Assembly (NCBI GenBank): GCA_023213395.1
Contig: CM041465.1
Coordinates: forward strand, 170,631,741-170,695,740
Length of the DNA stretch: 64,000 nucleotides
Reading direction: 5' to 3'
DNA from: Cycas panzhihuaensis
Taxonomy: Eukaryota; Cycadophyta
In this document: in pieces, positions 1 to 12,904 of the stretch
Layout of the letters: the number at the start of each line of letters is the position of its first letter
How positions within the stretch are numbered: position 1 is the first letter of the stretch
Notes under the pieces: model-generated
What the model was told of the DNA's origin: nothing
Database searches by the model: none
What the model saw: only the letters and a program-made list of their open reading frames with translations
Made by a program: the position numbers and the translations under genes

Positions 1-121
1 AGTGCCTTCTCTAATGCTACTATTTTCTTACATAATGGCTTGCCTAAAGCATTTGTGTTTAGAGAAACATGAAATTATATTGATAGAATATTAAAAAGGA
101 GTAGTATATATCATGGTGGCT

Positions 122-177
122 CTTATTTATCTATCTATCTATCTATCTATACATACACAAAAAAAGAAAGAAAGAAA
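122..177. repeat. (ATCT)n and (GAAA)n microsatellites
   Basis: A short run of ATCT units (about 127-150) is followed after a few bases by GAAA-type units. No coding signal lies nearby. Confidence 0.9.
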
Positions 178-1772
178 AAAATTGGCTATCATACTTCTAA
201 TATGCCATAGGATAAACTACCACCAAAGGGCTATTTAAGAATGAAATTGTCACATGGAACTAGCCAAATTATAAAAGAAATAAACTCAAATGCCAAAACA
301 TAAATTAGCCAAGATCGACCTTCTTCATTGGGGGACAAGTGCTGAGACCTAGTTCTTCATCCTTAGACTCCTCTTTGACTACTGCATGACCTAAAGCTTC
401 TTTAGCATTGTTACCTTTAGGGGGAATAGGAGAAGTTGTCAAAGTAATAGTTCCAACATATGAAGGAGGACTTAGATTAATGGGAAGTTCTCGTGGGAGG
501 TGATCTGATGCCAACATATTGGGGAACCATAGTGGCACAGGTGGAGTAGGATGGTAGCTTACAATGATAGACAAGAATTACCCATTTAATAAAAGAATGA
601 CTACAATTATGACCATTAGATATCCATATAGCTAAAACAAGAAGAGAGATAAAATTGTTCATATCTAGGAATGAAGAAACATTGTAAAAAAACTTGTGAA
701 GCATGTTTGTGACTAAAGTATTAGCTTCCAATGTTGCCTTCACCTATAGCACTAGAGAAGGCATCAATTCAAAAATAATATACATAGTTGAAGGAGGATC
801 TTTAGCTTCATAAAGGATGAAACTACAAGTCTTCTATAGGAGTCACAAAATTTATGTTCTAAGAACATTCCATGTATGAATAAATCTCTTGTTGAAATTT
901 GAAATATCACAAAAGATTATAACATCAAAATCAAAAGAGGAGAACCAAACAATCGTAGTGTTCGTCTAAAGATAACACCAAATTGCTAAAACAAAAGAAT
1001 ACAACCAAAACAAATGCATCATAATTTCCTCCTATTTGCAAATAGCACAATGAATGAAGAAATGAGATTTAGTTAAATGATCCATTTCCATTAAGCCCCT
1101 TGCAACATGTTCTAGAGAAAGAGGCACTTTTTAAAAGTAGTATGGATATTCCATAAGGAAATCTATCAATCAACCCAAGTTGCCAAAGGATCATGACGAT
1201 GCCAAAATATGTTGAGTCATTCAACAACATTCATTCAGAGTATGGATAAGCTATATAATTTCTTTAATGTGAAACATAAAAAAGACATTTTTGGACCCCA
1301 AAAGCAATGTACCTATCATCCATCAAATGATGAAATTTTAGAAAAATCTCTAAACAAATTCAAAATAAGTTGAATAAAGCAAAAATATGAGGATAAGAAA
1401 ATGAAAGGCATTCTAGTTAAGAAAGGAATTTAAAAAGTCCAATAAGTGCATAATGGAATGCACACCCTTTCTATAACAACATTTAGCAAATTGAAGATAT
1501 TGCAAGGCAAAATAGTGGCCCTCAATACATATCTAGCAAGACCACCATAAACAAGTATTTTGCATCGAAGAATGATTACATGATAGATGACCTTGCCAAA
1601 GTAAAAACTTACTAGTTGTATACCTAGCCTTCCAAATAGATAGTAATATTGAAGAGCCCTTGATTTTAACCCTTGTTAGATAGAGGCATAAATGATGAAG
1701 CATAAGGGTTTTCTCAATCCTTTAGCACCAATGGCAAGCCATATTAAATTCAAAAGTGAAAAAGAACTTACC

Positions 1773-1958
1773 AAGGGGCATCACCATCTTAAAGGCACAT
1801 CATCCATGTGGTAACTAAAACAATAGCCTACATGTGAATATGTGTGCATCCTAATCCACATTGGGAAGGGGCATCACCATCTTAAAGGCACATCATCCAT
1901 GAGGTAACTAAAACAATAGCCTACATGTGAATATATGTGCATCCTAATCCACATTGGT
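1773..1958. repeat. 93-bp tandem duplication
   Basis: Two head-to-tail copies of a 93-bp unit, both starting AAGGGGCATCACCATC; the second begins at 1866. They differ at only a few positions, so the duplication is much younger than the surrounding decayed sequence. Confidence 0.9.
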
Positions 1959-2079
1959 TAATTAGCAAACAACAAATATTCTATTTGATCTTTGGGATTA
2001 GTCACTTCTCATTAATACCTGCCAATAAGCAATTTCTCATAAGAGAAAGAAACTATTGATAAGTAGCATTAGAAATAAG

Positions 2080-2600
2080 CTAGAAAGAGGAATAATAAAC
2101 ATGAAGTGCAAGGATAATTTTTTGAACTACTTGTAAAAGACCAATAAAAGACAAATATTGGAAAGACCAAAACTTCATTTTCTTAACAAACTTCACCATG
2201 ATCCAATCCCACATCCTTATAGATATAATACCAAAATAAAAAGAAATCCCTAATAAGCAAAAAGGTTGACTATTATATATAATCAACCATTTCAATTCCA
2301 TAACCCAATAACACTAAAATCTAAATAGTGACAAGCAATTTTAACTTTAAATATCATTGACTCAGAGGTCAAATAGAAACAAACAAGGTTTGACAATAAC
2401 CTAGAGACATTTTTCTTTTGTATTTGATGAGTTAAGGAAATGTTATCAACAAATTGACCATACAACATGTCCTTACCTAAATTGGGTAAAAATATTCCAT
2501 GAAGACGATGAAATTGTTGAGAACAACGAAAATGATACCCAAATACATAAACTATAATGGCAATAAGTAGAGGCCACTAATAGACACCTTTATGATATAG
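2080..2600 (-). pseudogene. LINE (L1-type) reverse transcriptase, palm and thumb part, broken
   Basis: Minus-strand translation gives the C-terminal half of a plant L1-type non-LTR reverse transcriptase. At about 2442-2453 the catalytic F/Y-A-D-D box reads FVDN inside GQFVDNIS, so the second catalytic Asp is Asn. Downstream come a motif like LGISFYFGI and the thumb segment, with WSFQYLSFIGLLQVVQKI followed by HVYYSS, matching the family pattern of W...LSxAGRxQxxQK followed by YYxS. A remnant of the GCPLxP box lies near 2560-2590. Stops interrupt the frame between these blocks. The element would copy its RNA at a nicked target if intact; the lost Asp and stops show it is dead. Confidence 0.75.
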
Positions 2601-3244
2601 TGGTGATTCCTTCAATAATACATGCATCTAAAAATAAATAAACAATCTCCTAAATTAAAATAACACCAAACTTTACAAGAACACTATTTTTGTAAAACTT
2701 CTAGCTTTTTATTTTAAAGGTAGTAAAATTTAAAAATAAATAAATAAATAAAGGTTTTACAATACATAAGTTTTTCAAACTGGAGGCCTTTGGCTATTTA
2801 AAAGTCCTAACAAACATCCCTCAAAATTGGGAAATTGATTTTGAGCGTAAAAGCCCTCAAATAAAAAATTTTATATTTTCAATAAAATTTAAACTATTAC
2901 TATTTTTAGTAAATTTTTAAAACTTTTCAATTTTTCTTAAAAATTGACTTATGAATAGTTTAACATGTCACATGCCCCATAGAAACATAATTAATAGAAA
3001 ATTAATCACCTAATTAAGAAAAGTGGTACTTGTAATATTTTATAAAATTTAAAAATATATATCTAAATTAAAATTTCAAATACCTAAATGACATACTTTG
3101 GGTCTATAACCAATTTGCGATGCTGGAAAAGCAGTGAAACTCCTTTGGAGCTTATGCAACTCTTTGAGACAATTGTTCTAATATGAAATAGTCCATATTT
3201 TGGTTCACATGATAAAATGTTATTCTATTTCTAGTAAATTGAAT
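2601..3244. other. Unidentified AT-rich insert within the LINE
   Basis: The two LINE blocks on either side would normally be only tens of codons apart: the RQG box ends near 3275 and the GCPLxP-like box lies near 2580. About 650 bp of AT-rich sequence with no coding similarity separates them. It contains an (ATAA)n run near 2740. It looks like an insertion, but I could not define terminal repeats or a target duplication. Confidence 0.4.
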
Positions 3245-3570
3245 TTTCTAAATACTTCCACATCACCTTGGCAAATTGAACTATGAAGGGAAACAAGAGA
3301 AGACAATTCACCATTGACAATAATAAGAGCATTAACACTAACAAAACATATTTTAACCATATTAAGAAATCAATCACCAAATCCTAGGTCTTTCATTACT
3401 AAAAGGGTGAAGTTCCATTCTACCTTATCATCATCCTTTTCAAAATCAAGGTCAATGAATTAAGAATATTGGCTAAATTCGCTTGCCTAAACAACAAATT
3501 CTTATATAAAAGGAATGTTATCAAGAATAAATCTTCCTCAAATGAAGCCACTTTGCTTTGGGTAAATTAC
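3245..3570 (-). pseudogene. LINE reverse transcriptase, fingers and palm N-terminal part, broken
   Basis: Minus-strand translation shows DFEKDDDKVEWNF at about 3415-3455, the classic LINE motif DFEKAYDxVxWxF. It is followed by a stretch ending VNALIIVNGELSS and SICQGD, equivalent to the xxVLINGxxSxxFxxxRGxRQGD box. A frameshift and stops separate this from an upstream remnant of the GFIxGRxILDN motif. It belongs with the block at 2080-2600 and gives the orientation of the LINE. Confidence 0.7.
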
Positions 3571-6510
3571 ATGGTTTAAAATAAATTTCATAAGATATGA
3601 CAAAGCTTTCATTAAAACCTTGTGGAATACATTCAATAGGAAAATATGTTACCAACTTCTAATAGTAGAAAGATTTACGCCCTACTTTAGGATTAGTTTG
3701 ATAATTCCAATGTTAGTATGAAAACCAAGTTCAAAAACAACTAGTGCCTCTCAATATATGAGGAAATAATCATAACCAATCACATTGATAAAGGTCTTGT
3801 AAAATTTAATGACGCGTCTAGTTTCACTTGGGCTTTATATTTAGCCATCAATTAAAGAGCACTTTTGATGACTTCTTCTATAAGTGGCCTATTAAACTAA
3901 GGGCTATTAAAATTATCTAGCACAAGAGAAATAACTTTCAAATAGTCAACCACAAAAATCCCCCTGTTGAGGGGATAATATAGAAGACGCAAGAATGCCA
4001 ATAACATGCATCACAAGCATATCCTTGATAATATGTTGAGAAAAAATCAAGGAACCTTACCAATATGCCTGTTAATGCTTCAAGGAGTGGGGAAAAAAAT
4101 TAGAAGAGGTATCACCACCTTTTGGCCAACAAAAATGAACATAAATATGTGCACCATTTGCTTGCTTCAATGAAGTGCTCTAATCTTAATAATTCTACTT
4201 TTCTTTGGGTGTGTGTGCATAAGTGTAATTTGGAAACATAACAACTATTTGGTAATAGACAATGGTGGAAACTTTATTTTGTTGTGTTTTTGAAAGAAGA
4301 ACATTAGTCATTTGGAAAATTTCCCATACTTTATAATAGAGTTGGTGGAGCAAAGGGGCTCATGAATAAACCTTTGTGATTTGTATCTCATCACAAGAAA
4401 AAATAATAATTACCAACAATCTCTTGAGAAATTTGACCCTTAGCCTACTAATTAGAATTATTAGAACAACCCAATACACATTAATTTAAACATGAATAAA
4501 TAGAATAACCAAGGCTTGATACATATATGTGCATAAATCTTATCATGGAATTACCCCTACTATAACAACAATCTAGCATATAATGTCGAAATCATATATG
4601 GGTTGGAAGTCAAAAAAGCGTTATTAATTAAGATGCAATAAGAAGATTGAAGTACAAGAGGTAGGATTATAAACTAACATGCCTTATGACATACACACAT
4701 ATTTTGTTGTGTGGAGAACACCTCCTTTAAGAATTTGCATGCACATTAATGTGAGGCATGTAGTTCCATTCACCTCTTTCATTATCCTAAAATGCTTGTA
4801 ATAACTTACATGTATTTTTACACACATTCCTATGGATACAAATGCATTAGATTTCACTATAACATATACTTAATCTTCTACTTGGAAAGATCATGAGGAT
4901 TTGCTTCAATTTACTTATAGTTTTACACTTTCTTGGGCTTCTTAGATATTTCTCTTATAATCTCTTAACTTTTGTTGCATTTTCTTTAACATTTTTAGGA
5001 ATACATGTTTTTTTTTTTTTTTGAGAATGTTAATGCATATCTCTAAAACAATGAATGGATTGGATCCATATATGGCTCTTAAAGCTTCCATGGTTATTGC
5101 AGAGTGTTTATTATTAGTATAAGAGAATTCTACATATGTAGGTGGTGTTACTTCCCACATATTTTATTTCTTTATTGCATATGATCTTTAATATATTTGA
5201 TTGTTCCACTTGTTATAAACTCATTAGAAATATGATTTCATGCCCTTTTATAATACAATCTAAATTTTTATAATGTTGTGAGTTCATTTAACATGCCTCA
5301 CATATTAATCACTAGTAGTAATATACTTGAAATGGCTAAAAAATTGATGTGTGTGGTCCACATAGTGATCAATAACTCAAAATTGAACTTGAAATATCAT
5401 TTTACAATTCTAAAATAGATATTTTGATATGTTCATTAATTAACCTTTTGGTTATTTTAATATTTGAAATATTTAGTTTTTAATGAGTTTATTTATTAGT
5501 CCTAATTTATAAAAGATGGGTTGGGTATTAGTACTTGATTAAAACATATAAAGTAGAGCACTAAATCAATAATTTGATTCCAAGGATACATGGAAAAAAT
5601 CTATATATATCTTATCATAAAATTTGAGTCTATCACGAGTCTATTTTATTATATGTATTAATGTTTTACTTGATGAAAAGGGTCCTCTAAAATATTAAGA
5701 AAGTTTATTGTGGGATTTATCAAATGCTTAATATTTGATAACTAAAGAATCAAACTTAAAATTTGATTTGACAAATATGAAATTAACATAATTTTAAATA
5801 TTGTAATCTATTTTTTTATTAATTTTTATAATTGGAATATTTATTTATAAGTCAAATACTATATGAGATATTGTTATAATGATTGGGGTGATTTATTGAT
5901 AATGAATAATAGTGGTTGATGTCTTTTAGAGCGGGGATGTCTGCAGTAACCTATTAATTGGGTTACATATGTATTTTTATCTATAACAAAATAATTTATT
6001 TATGAATTAGGGTATAAGCATTAAAATGAATTTAATAAAACCTATTCAACTTTATAATAAAATTTCAAATAACATGTATTTATATAAATAGAAATCTAAA
6101 ATGTAAGTAAATATTAACTTATTAAAAGTGTGGATGATTGAATACATACTTTAAAAGTAATCAAATTAGTTATAATTAATATACTTTTCCTTCACTAATG
6201 TGGAATAAAATAAATATAAATTTATGCTTGTTTGATCATTATATATGAAGGAAAGACATAACATGCACTTATATAAAGATTGAAATGGTCAAACGACTAA
6301 TACGAGCCTAGAATTATAGTGATTAAAATTATACATATGATATGTCTAATATTAAAAGGAATTCACTTGCATGAAAATTAAGGAGGTCTATTTAGAGCTA
6401 AAAAATTATGTAATATTATCAATATTGAGATACTTACTTTTAATGACCACTTATAAATTGAAATGTTATATTATGTCCAATGTTGAATAGTAATGTGATA
6501 TCATCAATGT

Positions 6511-6547
<37 letters not shown>

Positions 6548-7481
6548 AAAATTGGAAAATGATGTAATAATATTAATAATGGATAACCTACTTTAAAAAC
6601 CATAACTTGCATTTGAACCACATTGAGAACTATATTTGAATTATGGTAAAAGTTGAATCTAAATCATAGTATAAATTGTGCATCTCTAAATATCTTTCAG
6701 GATGTTGGAAATGCTAAAAGCTAGAGTGCAATTATGAGGTACTTCATCTAGTTATGGCTTTTATAAATCTAATTCTAGGCTTATGCCTATTCAAACTATG
6801 ATCTACCTAATTTGATAATGTAGAATGAGAAAGATATTAAAAATATATATAATATCAAAAATGTAAGAACATTGGAAATGACACGTAGCTCTTATCTTCT
6901 CATATTACTTAAATCCTTATACTATTCACTCGATAATTACTAATCAAGGGTTTCCCAATATCCCTTGAAGAAGTTAACAATATATGGGCCATTACCTTAA
7001 TTTGCATAATAAAGGATTCCCATGTCCAAAAATTTTAAGGTGTGCAAGATGCATACCTTTTATATTGATATAGACAATATCTAAACATCACACAATCAAT
7101 TAGAACAACCATTTTATTTCCACTCAATAAAAGTAAAAGTGAATATAACATTCAAAATATACATCCACTCATGCCAATCCCTTAACATAAATGGCTTGAT
7201 ACATTAATGATAGATTTTTTAGTGTATAAATTCTCAAAACTACCATGCCAAACTAAGGATTACACATTTTGAGTGATAACAAAATTTAAAAGTCACAATT
7301 GTTGATCTTTATATAGAAATAAAATATAAACAGATGATTAAATTTCTTTCTTATTGTTCCATGCCATACCAACTACATCATTAGTCATTTACAAGTAGTA
7401 CAAGTAAATAAAGCAAGATCTAAAGGGTGCTATCTACGAAGGCAACACCTATCTCATAGGTTCAATTCCTATAGCCATTTA
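3571..7481. other. AT-rich intergenic DNA with no recognisable gene
   Basis: No reading frame with family similarity could be found on either strand. The upstream end of the LINE may continue into the first few hundred bases but is too decayed to show. A pure (AG)n run lies at about 6512-6544 and a T tract at about 5008-5023. The last five bases (7477-7481, ATTTA) are the left target duplication of element T1. Confidence 0.6.
6512..6544. repeat. (AG)n microsatellite
   Basis: An uninterrupted run of about 16 GA dinucleotides. Confidence 0.95.
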
Positions 7482-7735
7482 TGTTGGGATAATGCCCATT
7501 TTGGGGTAATATTTAAATGTTTGTTGGTAGCACATGGTGGCACACTGTGGCAGTTTTTTATACTAGTTAGTAATTAACCTTGAGATGTGTGTCATCACCC
7601 TCATAGTCCTACCTATATTATTCATGGGGTCAATGAACCTAATGTTCTTTAACACCATCCCATTTTCAAATCATTTACCTATTCTTACTTCTTGTTTTAC
7701 ATGCATGGTTTGCTTATTTCCCTTTGACACCAACA
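7482..7735 (+). repeat. T1 copia element, 5' LTR
   Basis: Begins TGTTGGGATAATGCCC and ends ACCAACA, the TG...CA form of an LTR. It matches 28009-28252 over its whole length (about 250 bp). It is preceded by ATTTA, which recurs right after the other LTR. A primer-binding site follows within three bases. The LTR is short for a copia element and no clear TATA box was picked out. Confidence 0.9.
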
Positions 7736-7737
7736 TT

Positions 7738-7750
7738 TGGTATCAAGTCC
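7738..7750 (+). promoter_or_regulatory. T1 primer-binding site (initiator tRNA-Met type)
   Basis: TGGTATCAAGTCC lies two bases after the 5' LTR and resembles TGGTATCAGAGC, the usual copia site for priming by initiator tRNA-Met. The changes fall in its last few bases. Confidence 0.8.
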
Positions 7751-9371
7751 ATTTGGGCCCATTTAGTTATTGTATTGGTATCACTATTGTGATAGGTATT
7801 TGTTGTGTATATGTTATGTGTCTCCACTTTTGTGGTTATTCTCTACGCTTATTATAATCCATTGTGGCTACAACTTTGAAATTCTAAGCATTTGCTCATT
7901 CAATATGTCATCGTCTATCTGACATCTTCATTTTATATTGGTCTTATTTATATTTGTATGTTGCTCGTATATCCCTATATCCATGCATTTGAATTTATGC
8001 CTATGTGATTTATACATTCCTAGGTTTGGATTTACATCTCTGTGTATCTATGCCTATATATTTTTTCACTATGTAATATATGATAATAGAGCAGAAGTTG
8101 TCTTCTCTGTGATTTTGTCGTCACTATGTAATTATGCCCCTTTGATATATATTCATATCTCTATATATATGGATTGTATCCACATCTTTAAAAGTATAAG
8201 TTGTGTCAACATATATTATTTGTATCCCTCAGATATATACTTACACCTACACATGTTTATACTATAACTACATATGTATATATATTTTATATTCCCGCGC
8301 ATTGTATACATTACATTCTTTGTCCAAGTTGAAAGTTTAACTATGTACTTGCTAAAAGGTCCATGAGTTTACACACTACACTTATCACCGCATCTAAGTA
8401 GTTATCCCTACACTATCCCATCAACCCATCAAGTTCTTGTCATGGTTAGAGTGGCCATCTCAAATTTTAGTAGTAAGTGACATTAGAGAATCCATGGGTT
8501 AACTTTCCAAATTTCATTGGTCGCTGAAAGGAGAAGGTAAGAAGATTTCATATTTCATCATAATTCTAGTTTGGTTATGACCCTATGTGTTTATACTATA
8601 TATCACATTTGCCACATTGTATATCTCCCTTTTATAATGTGTATCTCCTAATACCTTCTTTTAATAAGGCCATTTAAAGGGGCCAATTTGATTTTTAAAC
8701 ACTAACACTTATTCAAAGAGCCATAACTTGCACATTTAAACCTTTTCTTCTAAGTTGTCAATTTTATTGCATTCTGTATTTTTACTCCATCAAAACTAGT
8801 GGTCACATTCATATGTTGGATTTGTTTCTAATGGTCCATTTAATGTCTTAAAGTTAATAAAATGTTTTGATAAAAATTTATATGTTAAGAGATTTCATTA
8901 TTAGTTTGGACCAACTTATAATTTTTGGGCTATAACTTTGTCATAGAATATCAAATTTAGGTCTCGTTTGGAACTTTGTAATATTGATTCATTTATTTAC
9001 AAAATGAGTGGTAATTTGGCTTTATTTCTTCTTGTTTGATTTTTCTTTTTAAGTCTCAAAGTTGATGCATATTTCATGGGCTTCTTCCAAGTTGACACTT
9101 TAAGCAAAACATTGCATAAATATCTTAATGTAACTCAATATTAATACAAAAAGCTACTATTTGGATGTGGTTGAGTCCCAATTGGGACATATATGGGTGT
9201 CTTACAATTAAAGTGGGAAAATTTGAGCCATATTTGACTGGTCTTTGCTCCTATTTTTTGTGCTTTTATTGCTCTTATTTTAACTTTAGATTTTCAAGCA
9301 CCTATGCTCATTTATTTTTTAAGCAATTTTACTTTTAAAGATCTTTTATTGTTTAAATAGTTTTTTTCATT
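7751..9371 (+). other. T1 untranslated leader
   Basis: About 1.6 kb between the primer site and the gag start, T-rich on the plus strand, with no convincing reading frame. Open stretches here (for example 7938-8267) are low-complexity hydrophobic translations without family similarity. Long leaders also occur in the related elements T8 and T9, so this is probably a trait of the family. Confidence 0.6.
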
Positions 9372-10330
9372 ATGGATTCAAGTATGAATGTAATAGTGCA
9401 TAAATTTGATGGCATAAATTATCTAAATTAGAGTAGGAGAATGAAATTCATATTTACTTCTAAAGATATATGAGACTTAATTATAAATGGTTATAGTCCA
9501 CTAGAATAAAATGTTGGTGTAGATGGAATGAAGGCCTTCAAGGGGAACGAGAAGAAGGATAATAAAGCACTTACATTTATCTTCTGAACTTTGGAGGACC
9601 ATATCTTTTCATGAGCCAATAAGACAATAATATCAAAGTAAGCTTGGAACATACTAAAGATTATTTATAAAGGAACTAGAATAATGAAGTTGTAAACTTT
9701 AAGGACTAGGTTTGAAAATTGTTGTATAAGTTATAATAAAAGGGGTAAATGATTTTATCATTAAGACACAATGTCTAGTCAATCAAATGAGGGCCTTATG
9801 AGTGGGAATTAGTCAGAAAAGGGTTGCAAAGAAAATTTTAAGGAATGTAGAAGAACTCAAAAAGGTTGAAATGGTAACCACTAATATAGAAATATTTAAA
9901 GATCTTATTACATTAAAAGTTAATCAACTTTGATATATTACTAGATGTTGAGAAGAAGAAAAATAAAGTTTAAGTGCCTAGAGCATGTGTTTGCCACTAA
10001 GGGAAGGATTATGCTAACTTATAAACGCCAAATTTCAAGAGAAAGAAGTCAACCCCTATAGGTATAAATCAATATACTAGGGGATAAACTTAGAGAAACC
10101 AAAGAAAATTTTATGAAAATCAAGGATAATTTCATAGAAACCAAGGACAAGGTTTTAGAAATCAAAGATAAGATTATGAAACTCAAAATTCTAGAGGTAG
10201 AGGAGAAAGCTCTAGAGGGAGAAACTAAGGACAAAGGGATAAAATCCTTAGAATAAGAGGAACAACATAATATTTATATTGCAAAAGATGTAGATGCTTA
10301 AAAAATAATTATTTTCTTAAAAGGTCCAAC
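9372..10330 (+). pseudogene. T1 copia Gag, degenerate
   Basis: The frame opens at ATG 9372 with a copia-type start (VHKFDGINYLN, then a stop where Trp stood, then SRRMKF). The same start in T8 at 59712 still has the Trp. Several more stops and frameshifts follow. The nucleic-acid-binding zinc knuckle is at 10280-10321: two cysteines are in place (CKRC), but the expected His is Asn and the last Cys is Lys. Gag would form the cytoplasmic particle that packages element RNA; this copy cannot be made. Confidence 0.75.
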
Positions 10331-10409
10331 ATAGAAAGAGGAATTATTGATATAACCATAGAAGAATTAAGGAAAAATGAAAAGCTCTTCCTATCAACCC
10401 TCATGGTTA

Positions 10410-10860
10410 ATGAAGAAGATGATAGTTGGTACATTGATTATGCTCCACACACATAACTCATAAGAGGTAATGGTTTAAGAAGTTAAATAACTCTCAAATA
10501 AGATAGATAATATTGGGGACAATGCTACCAAGAAGTAATAAGTAAAGAAAATATCTCTATTCAAATAGATTTTAGATAAACTAAGTATATCAATGATGTA
10601 CTTTATATCTTTATAGTTAGAAAAGAATTTGTTATAAGCTAGCCAAGTGATGAAGAAAAAATATAAAGTTATATTTGATAATGGAGAGTGCATAATTAGG
10701 AACAAGTTAAAAAATAAAACTATAGTGGATAAGGATCAAACAACAAATGATAGGTTATTCAAGTTGGTTATACCTCCTATTGATATTTATGCCTTAAGAA
10801 CATTAATTAAGGTGGATAGTAAGACATGGTATCAAAGATTTGGTTATGTAAATGATTAAC
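10410..10860 (+). pseudogene. T1 copia protease and pre-integrase segment, degenerate
   Basis: SWYIDYAPHT near 10425 corresponds to the aspartic protease active site SWxxDSGxxxHM; the catalytic DSG now reads DYA. The pre-integrase segment is open at 10647-10859, with KVIFDNGECIIRNK, then DRLFKLVIP and WYQRFGYVN (the WHxRxGHxN box). The same segment of T8 (61110-61330) is closely similar, so the two are from one family. Confidence 0.75.
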
Positions 10861-10984
10861 CTTAATGAAGAAGATGGATACGATAATTGGTCTACCTAAT
10901 ATTAAAGATAACAAAGGGATTTGTGAAGGGTATATACTAAGTAAATAAGAAAATTAATGATTTCTAAATAACAATCACAAAGCT

Positions 10985-11630
10985 AAGGGGGCATTTCATC
11001 TAGTATACATAGATTTGTGTGAATCAATAGATGTAACATCCCTTAGAGGAGCAAGATATTTTATGAATTTTATTAATAACTATACAAGGATAACTTTGGT
11101 ATATTTTCTTAAGTTCCTATTAGAAACATTCCAATGCTTCGTCAACTTCAAGGTGATGATTGAGAGACAAAGTGTTTATAAGATGTTGATCCTTAAATTA
11201 GATAATGGGAGAGAATCCATCTATAATGAATTTAGAGAATATTATAAATATTATGACATTAGAAAATAAATGGCTAATCCTTATACCCCTCAATAAAATA
11301 GGATAGCAAAAAGAGAAAACAAGATAATTATTGAGTTGGCTAAGAGCATTCTTAAGAATAAGCATCTTGGCAATGAATTTTATGTAGAAGTTGTTCATAC
11401 AACTATGTATTTATTAAACATATGGACAACTAAGGAAGTAAGATGGGTCATACCTGAAGAGGCTTGGTTAGAGTATAAGCCTAACATCAAACACTTAAAA
11501 GGTATTTGGATGCATTATATATGTACTTATTCTAGAATGAAAAAGGACTAAATTAGATAATAAAATTACTAAGTATATATTTATAGGATATAATGATATC
11601 TCAAGATCTTATAAATTATATAATCCTAAG
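10985..11630 (+). pseudogene. T1 copia integrase, degenerate
   Basis: The core begins with FHLVYIDLCES, then RGARYFMNFINNYTR, matching the copia pattern GxxYFxxFIDDxSR with both aspartates now Asn. The second acidic motif is present as LDNGRE near 11200. The third region reads YTPQ, a stop, then NRIAKREN, against the family TPQQNGxAERxN, with Glu now Lys. The C-terminal part (11336-11551) keeps SILKNKHLGNEF, PEEAW and KHLKGIW. It would insert element DNA in the nucleus; all catalytic positions except one are damaged. Confidence 0.75.
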
Positions 11631-11929
11631 TAAAATAAGATCATCATGAGTAGGGACATCATCTTCAATGAAGATGGTATTTATCAACAGTTCTATCTTC
11701 TTCAAACCAAGCTAATAGAAAGGTTCCAAAATGGGTTTAAAGGGGTCATACCCCTCAAGACATTTGAGATACAAACTTTAAGAAAAGAACCACTCCATAT
11801 TAAAGGGTGAACTTTTCCTTGATAATATAACTAATAGAGAGGAATAAGCCTTAAAATTTTAAAGGGGTAAATACTCAAGGTGAATGGAAGTTAACTCTAA
11901 AGGAGGAGTAAAATGTCTTGGTGAAAAAT

Positions 11930-12660
11930 AATACATAGGATCTACTTAACTTTCCACTAAAGAAGAATGTAACTGGAATGCATCTATAAGACTAAGTATA
12001 AATCAAATGGTTTAATGAATAAAGCTTAAGTAGCTGCAAAGGGCTACACAAGAATTGAAGGAATTGACTATAAGAAACATTTATACCTATAGCAAGGATG
12101 GAAATAGTTAGATTAATCGTGGCCTTATTTGCATAACATGGTTGGACAATTCATCAAATGCATGTGAAGAGTGCCTTTTTAAATGGGTATATTGATGAAA
12201 AAATCTATACCTAGTAACCTATGGATTTTGAGGTAAAAGGTAATGAAGATAAGGTCTATAGATTGAAGAAGACCTTATATGGACTTAAATAGGTACTTAG
12301 AGTATGGCACTCTAGGATTGATGATTATTTCAAGGATAAAGGATTCCTAAGAATCTAATCAAACCCCAACTTATATATTAAGCTCGAAAGAAATTTAATA
12401 TTAATTATAGGATTATATGTTGATGACCTTATGTACATTGGGAATTATGATTTCTTATCTTAACAATTTAAAGTAGATATGTATAAAGAGTTTTAAATGA
12501 TAGATTTGAGACTTCTACATTATTTCCTAGGTATTAAAATATGACAAGATGAGAAGGGTATATTTGTATTACAAAGGAAGTATATATTGTATATGTTGCA
12601 TATGTTCAACATGGATAGTTGCAATCCACTTAGAATACTAGTAGAAGTTGGGTTGAAATT
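11930..12660 (+). pseudogene. T1 copia reverse transcriptase, degenerate
   Basis: Frames in this stretch show the copia RT order: a YKARLVAKGY-like region near 12000-12050, a VKSAFLNG-like motif near 12165, KKTLYGLKQ with Gln now a stop near 12265-12290, and an intact catalytic box LYVDDLMYIG near 12413-12442. The tail, with a FLGIK-like motif, follows near 12520. Stops and frameshifts are frequent. The surviving YVDD box shows the family, not activity. Confidence 0.8.
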
Positions 12661-12699
12661 ATCTAAGTATAAGAAATCTGAATCAATTGACCTTACTCT

Positions 12700-12899
12700 C
12701 TACAAGTAATTAATTAGGAACCTTATATATTTGACTTTAACTTAACCATATATCACTTATGTAGTTACTCTAGTTTCTAGATTTATGCATGAGCCTAAGA
12801 TAAAATATTAACAAGTAGCCAAAAGAATTCTCAGGTATCTCAATGGCACTATTGGGTATGGTCTTTACTATAGGTCATTAGGTGATCACAAGTTGATTG
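12700..12899 (+). pseudogene. T1 copia RNase H, first part, cut by T2
   Basis: The translation matches the start of the copia RNase H region, with a YxxxIGxLxYLTxxxPxI-like block followed by an AKRILRYL-like block near 12815-12850. The frame stops at the GTTAC duplication at 12900-12904, where T2 begins, and resumes at 27542. Confidence 0.7.
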
Positions 12900-12904
12900 G
12901 TTAC
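12900..12904. repeat. T2 target-site duplication, left copy (GTTAC)
   Basis: GTTAC occurs immediately before the first LTR of T2 and again at 27537-27541 after the second, the 5-bp duplication made by LTR-element integration. Confidence 0.9.

Larger units (their letters stand above)
1..2079 (-). other. AT-rich stretch, probable 3' part of a decayed LINE
   Basis: No open gene is visible. The stretch lies directly downstream, on the minus strand, of a recognisable LINE reverse transcriptase, and minus-strand translations keep short LINE-like hydrophobic runs full of stops. It is probably the decayed C-terminal and 3' untranslated part of the same LINE. No poly(A) tail or target duplication could be found to mark an end, so the boundary is inferred. 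Confidence 0.35.

Noticed and set aside
7440-7480. tRNA-like arm: ATAGG-TTCAATT-CCTAT resembling a T-arm
   Set aside because: Only one arm fits. There is no acceptor stem, D-arm or anticodon arm of the right spacing, so no tRNA gene is called.
7585-8267. Two hydrophobic open frames on the plus strand
   Set aside because: The first overlaps the T1 LTR and its primer site and the second lies in the leader. Both are T-rich chance frames with no family motif.
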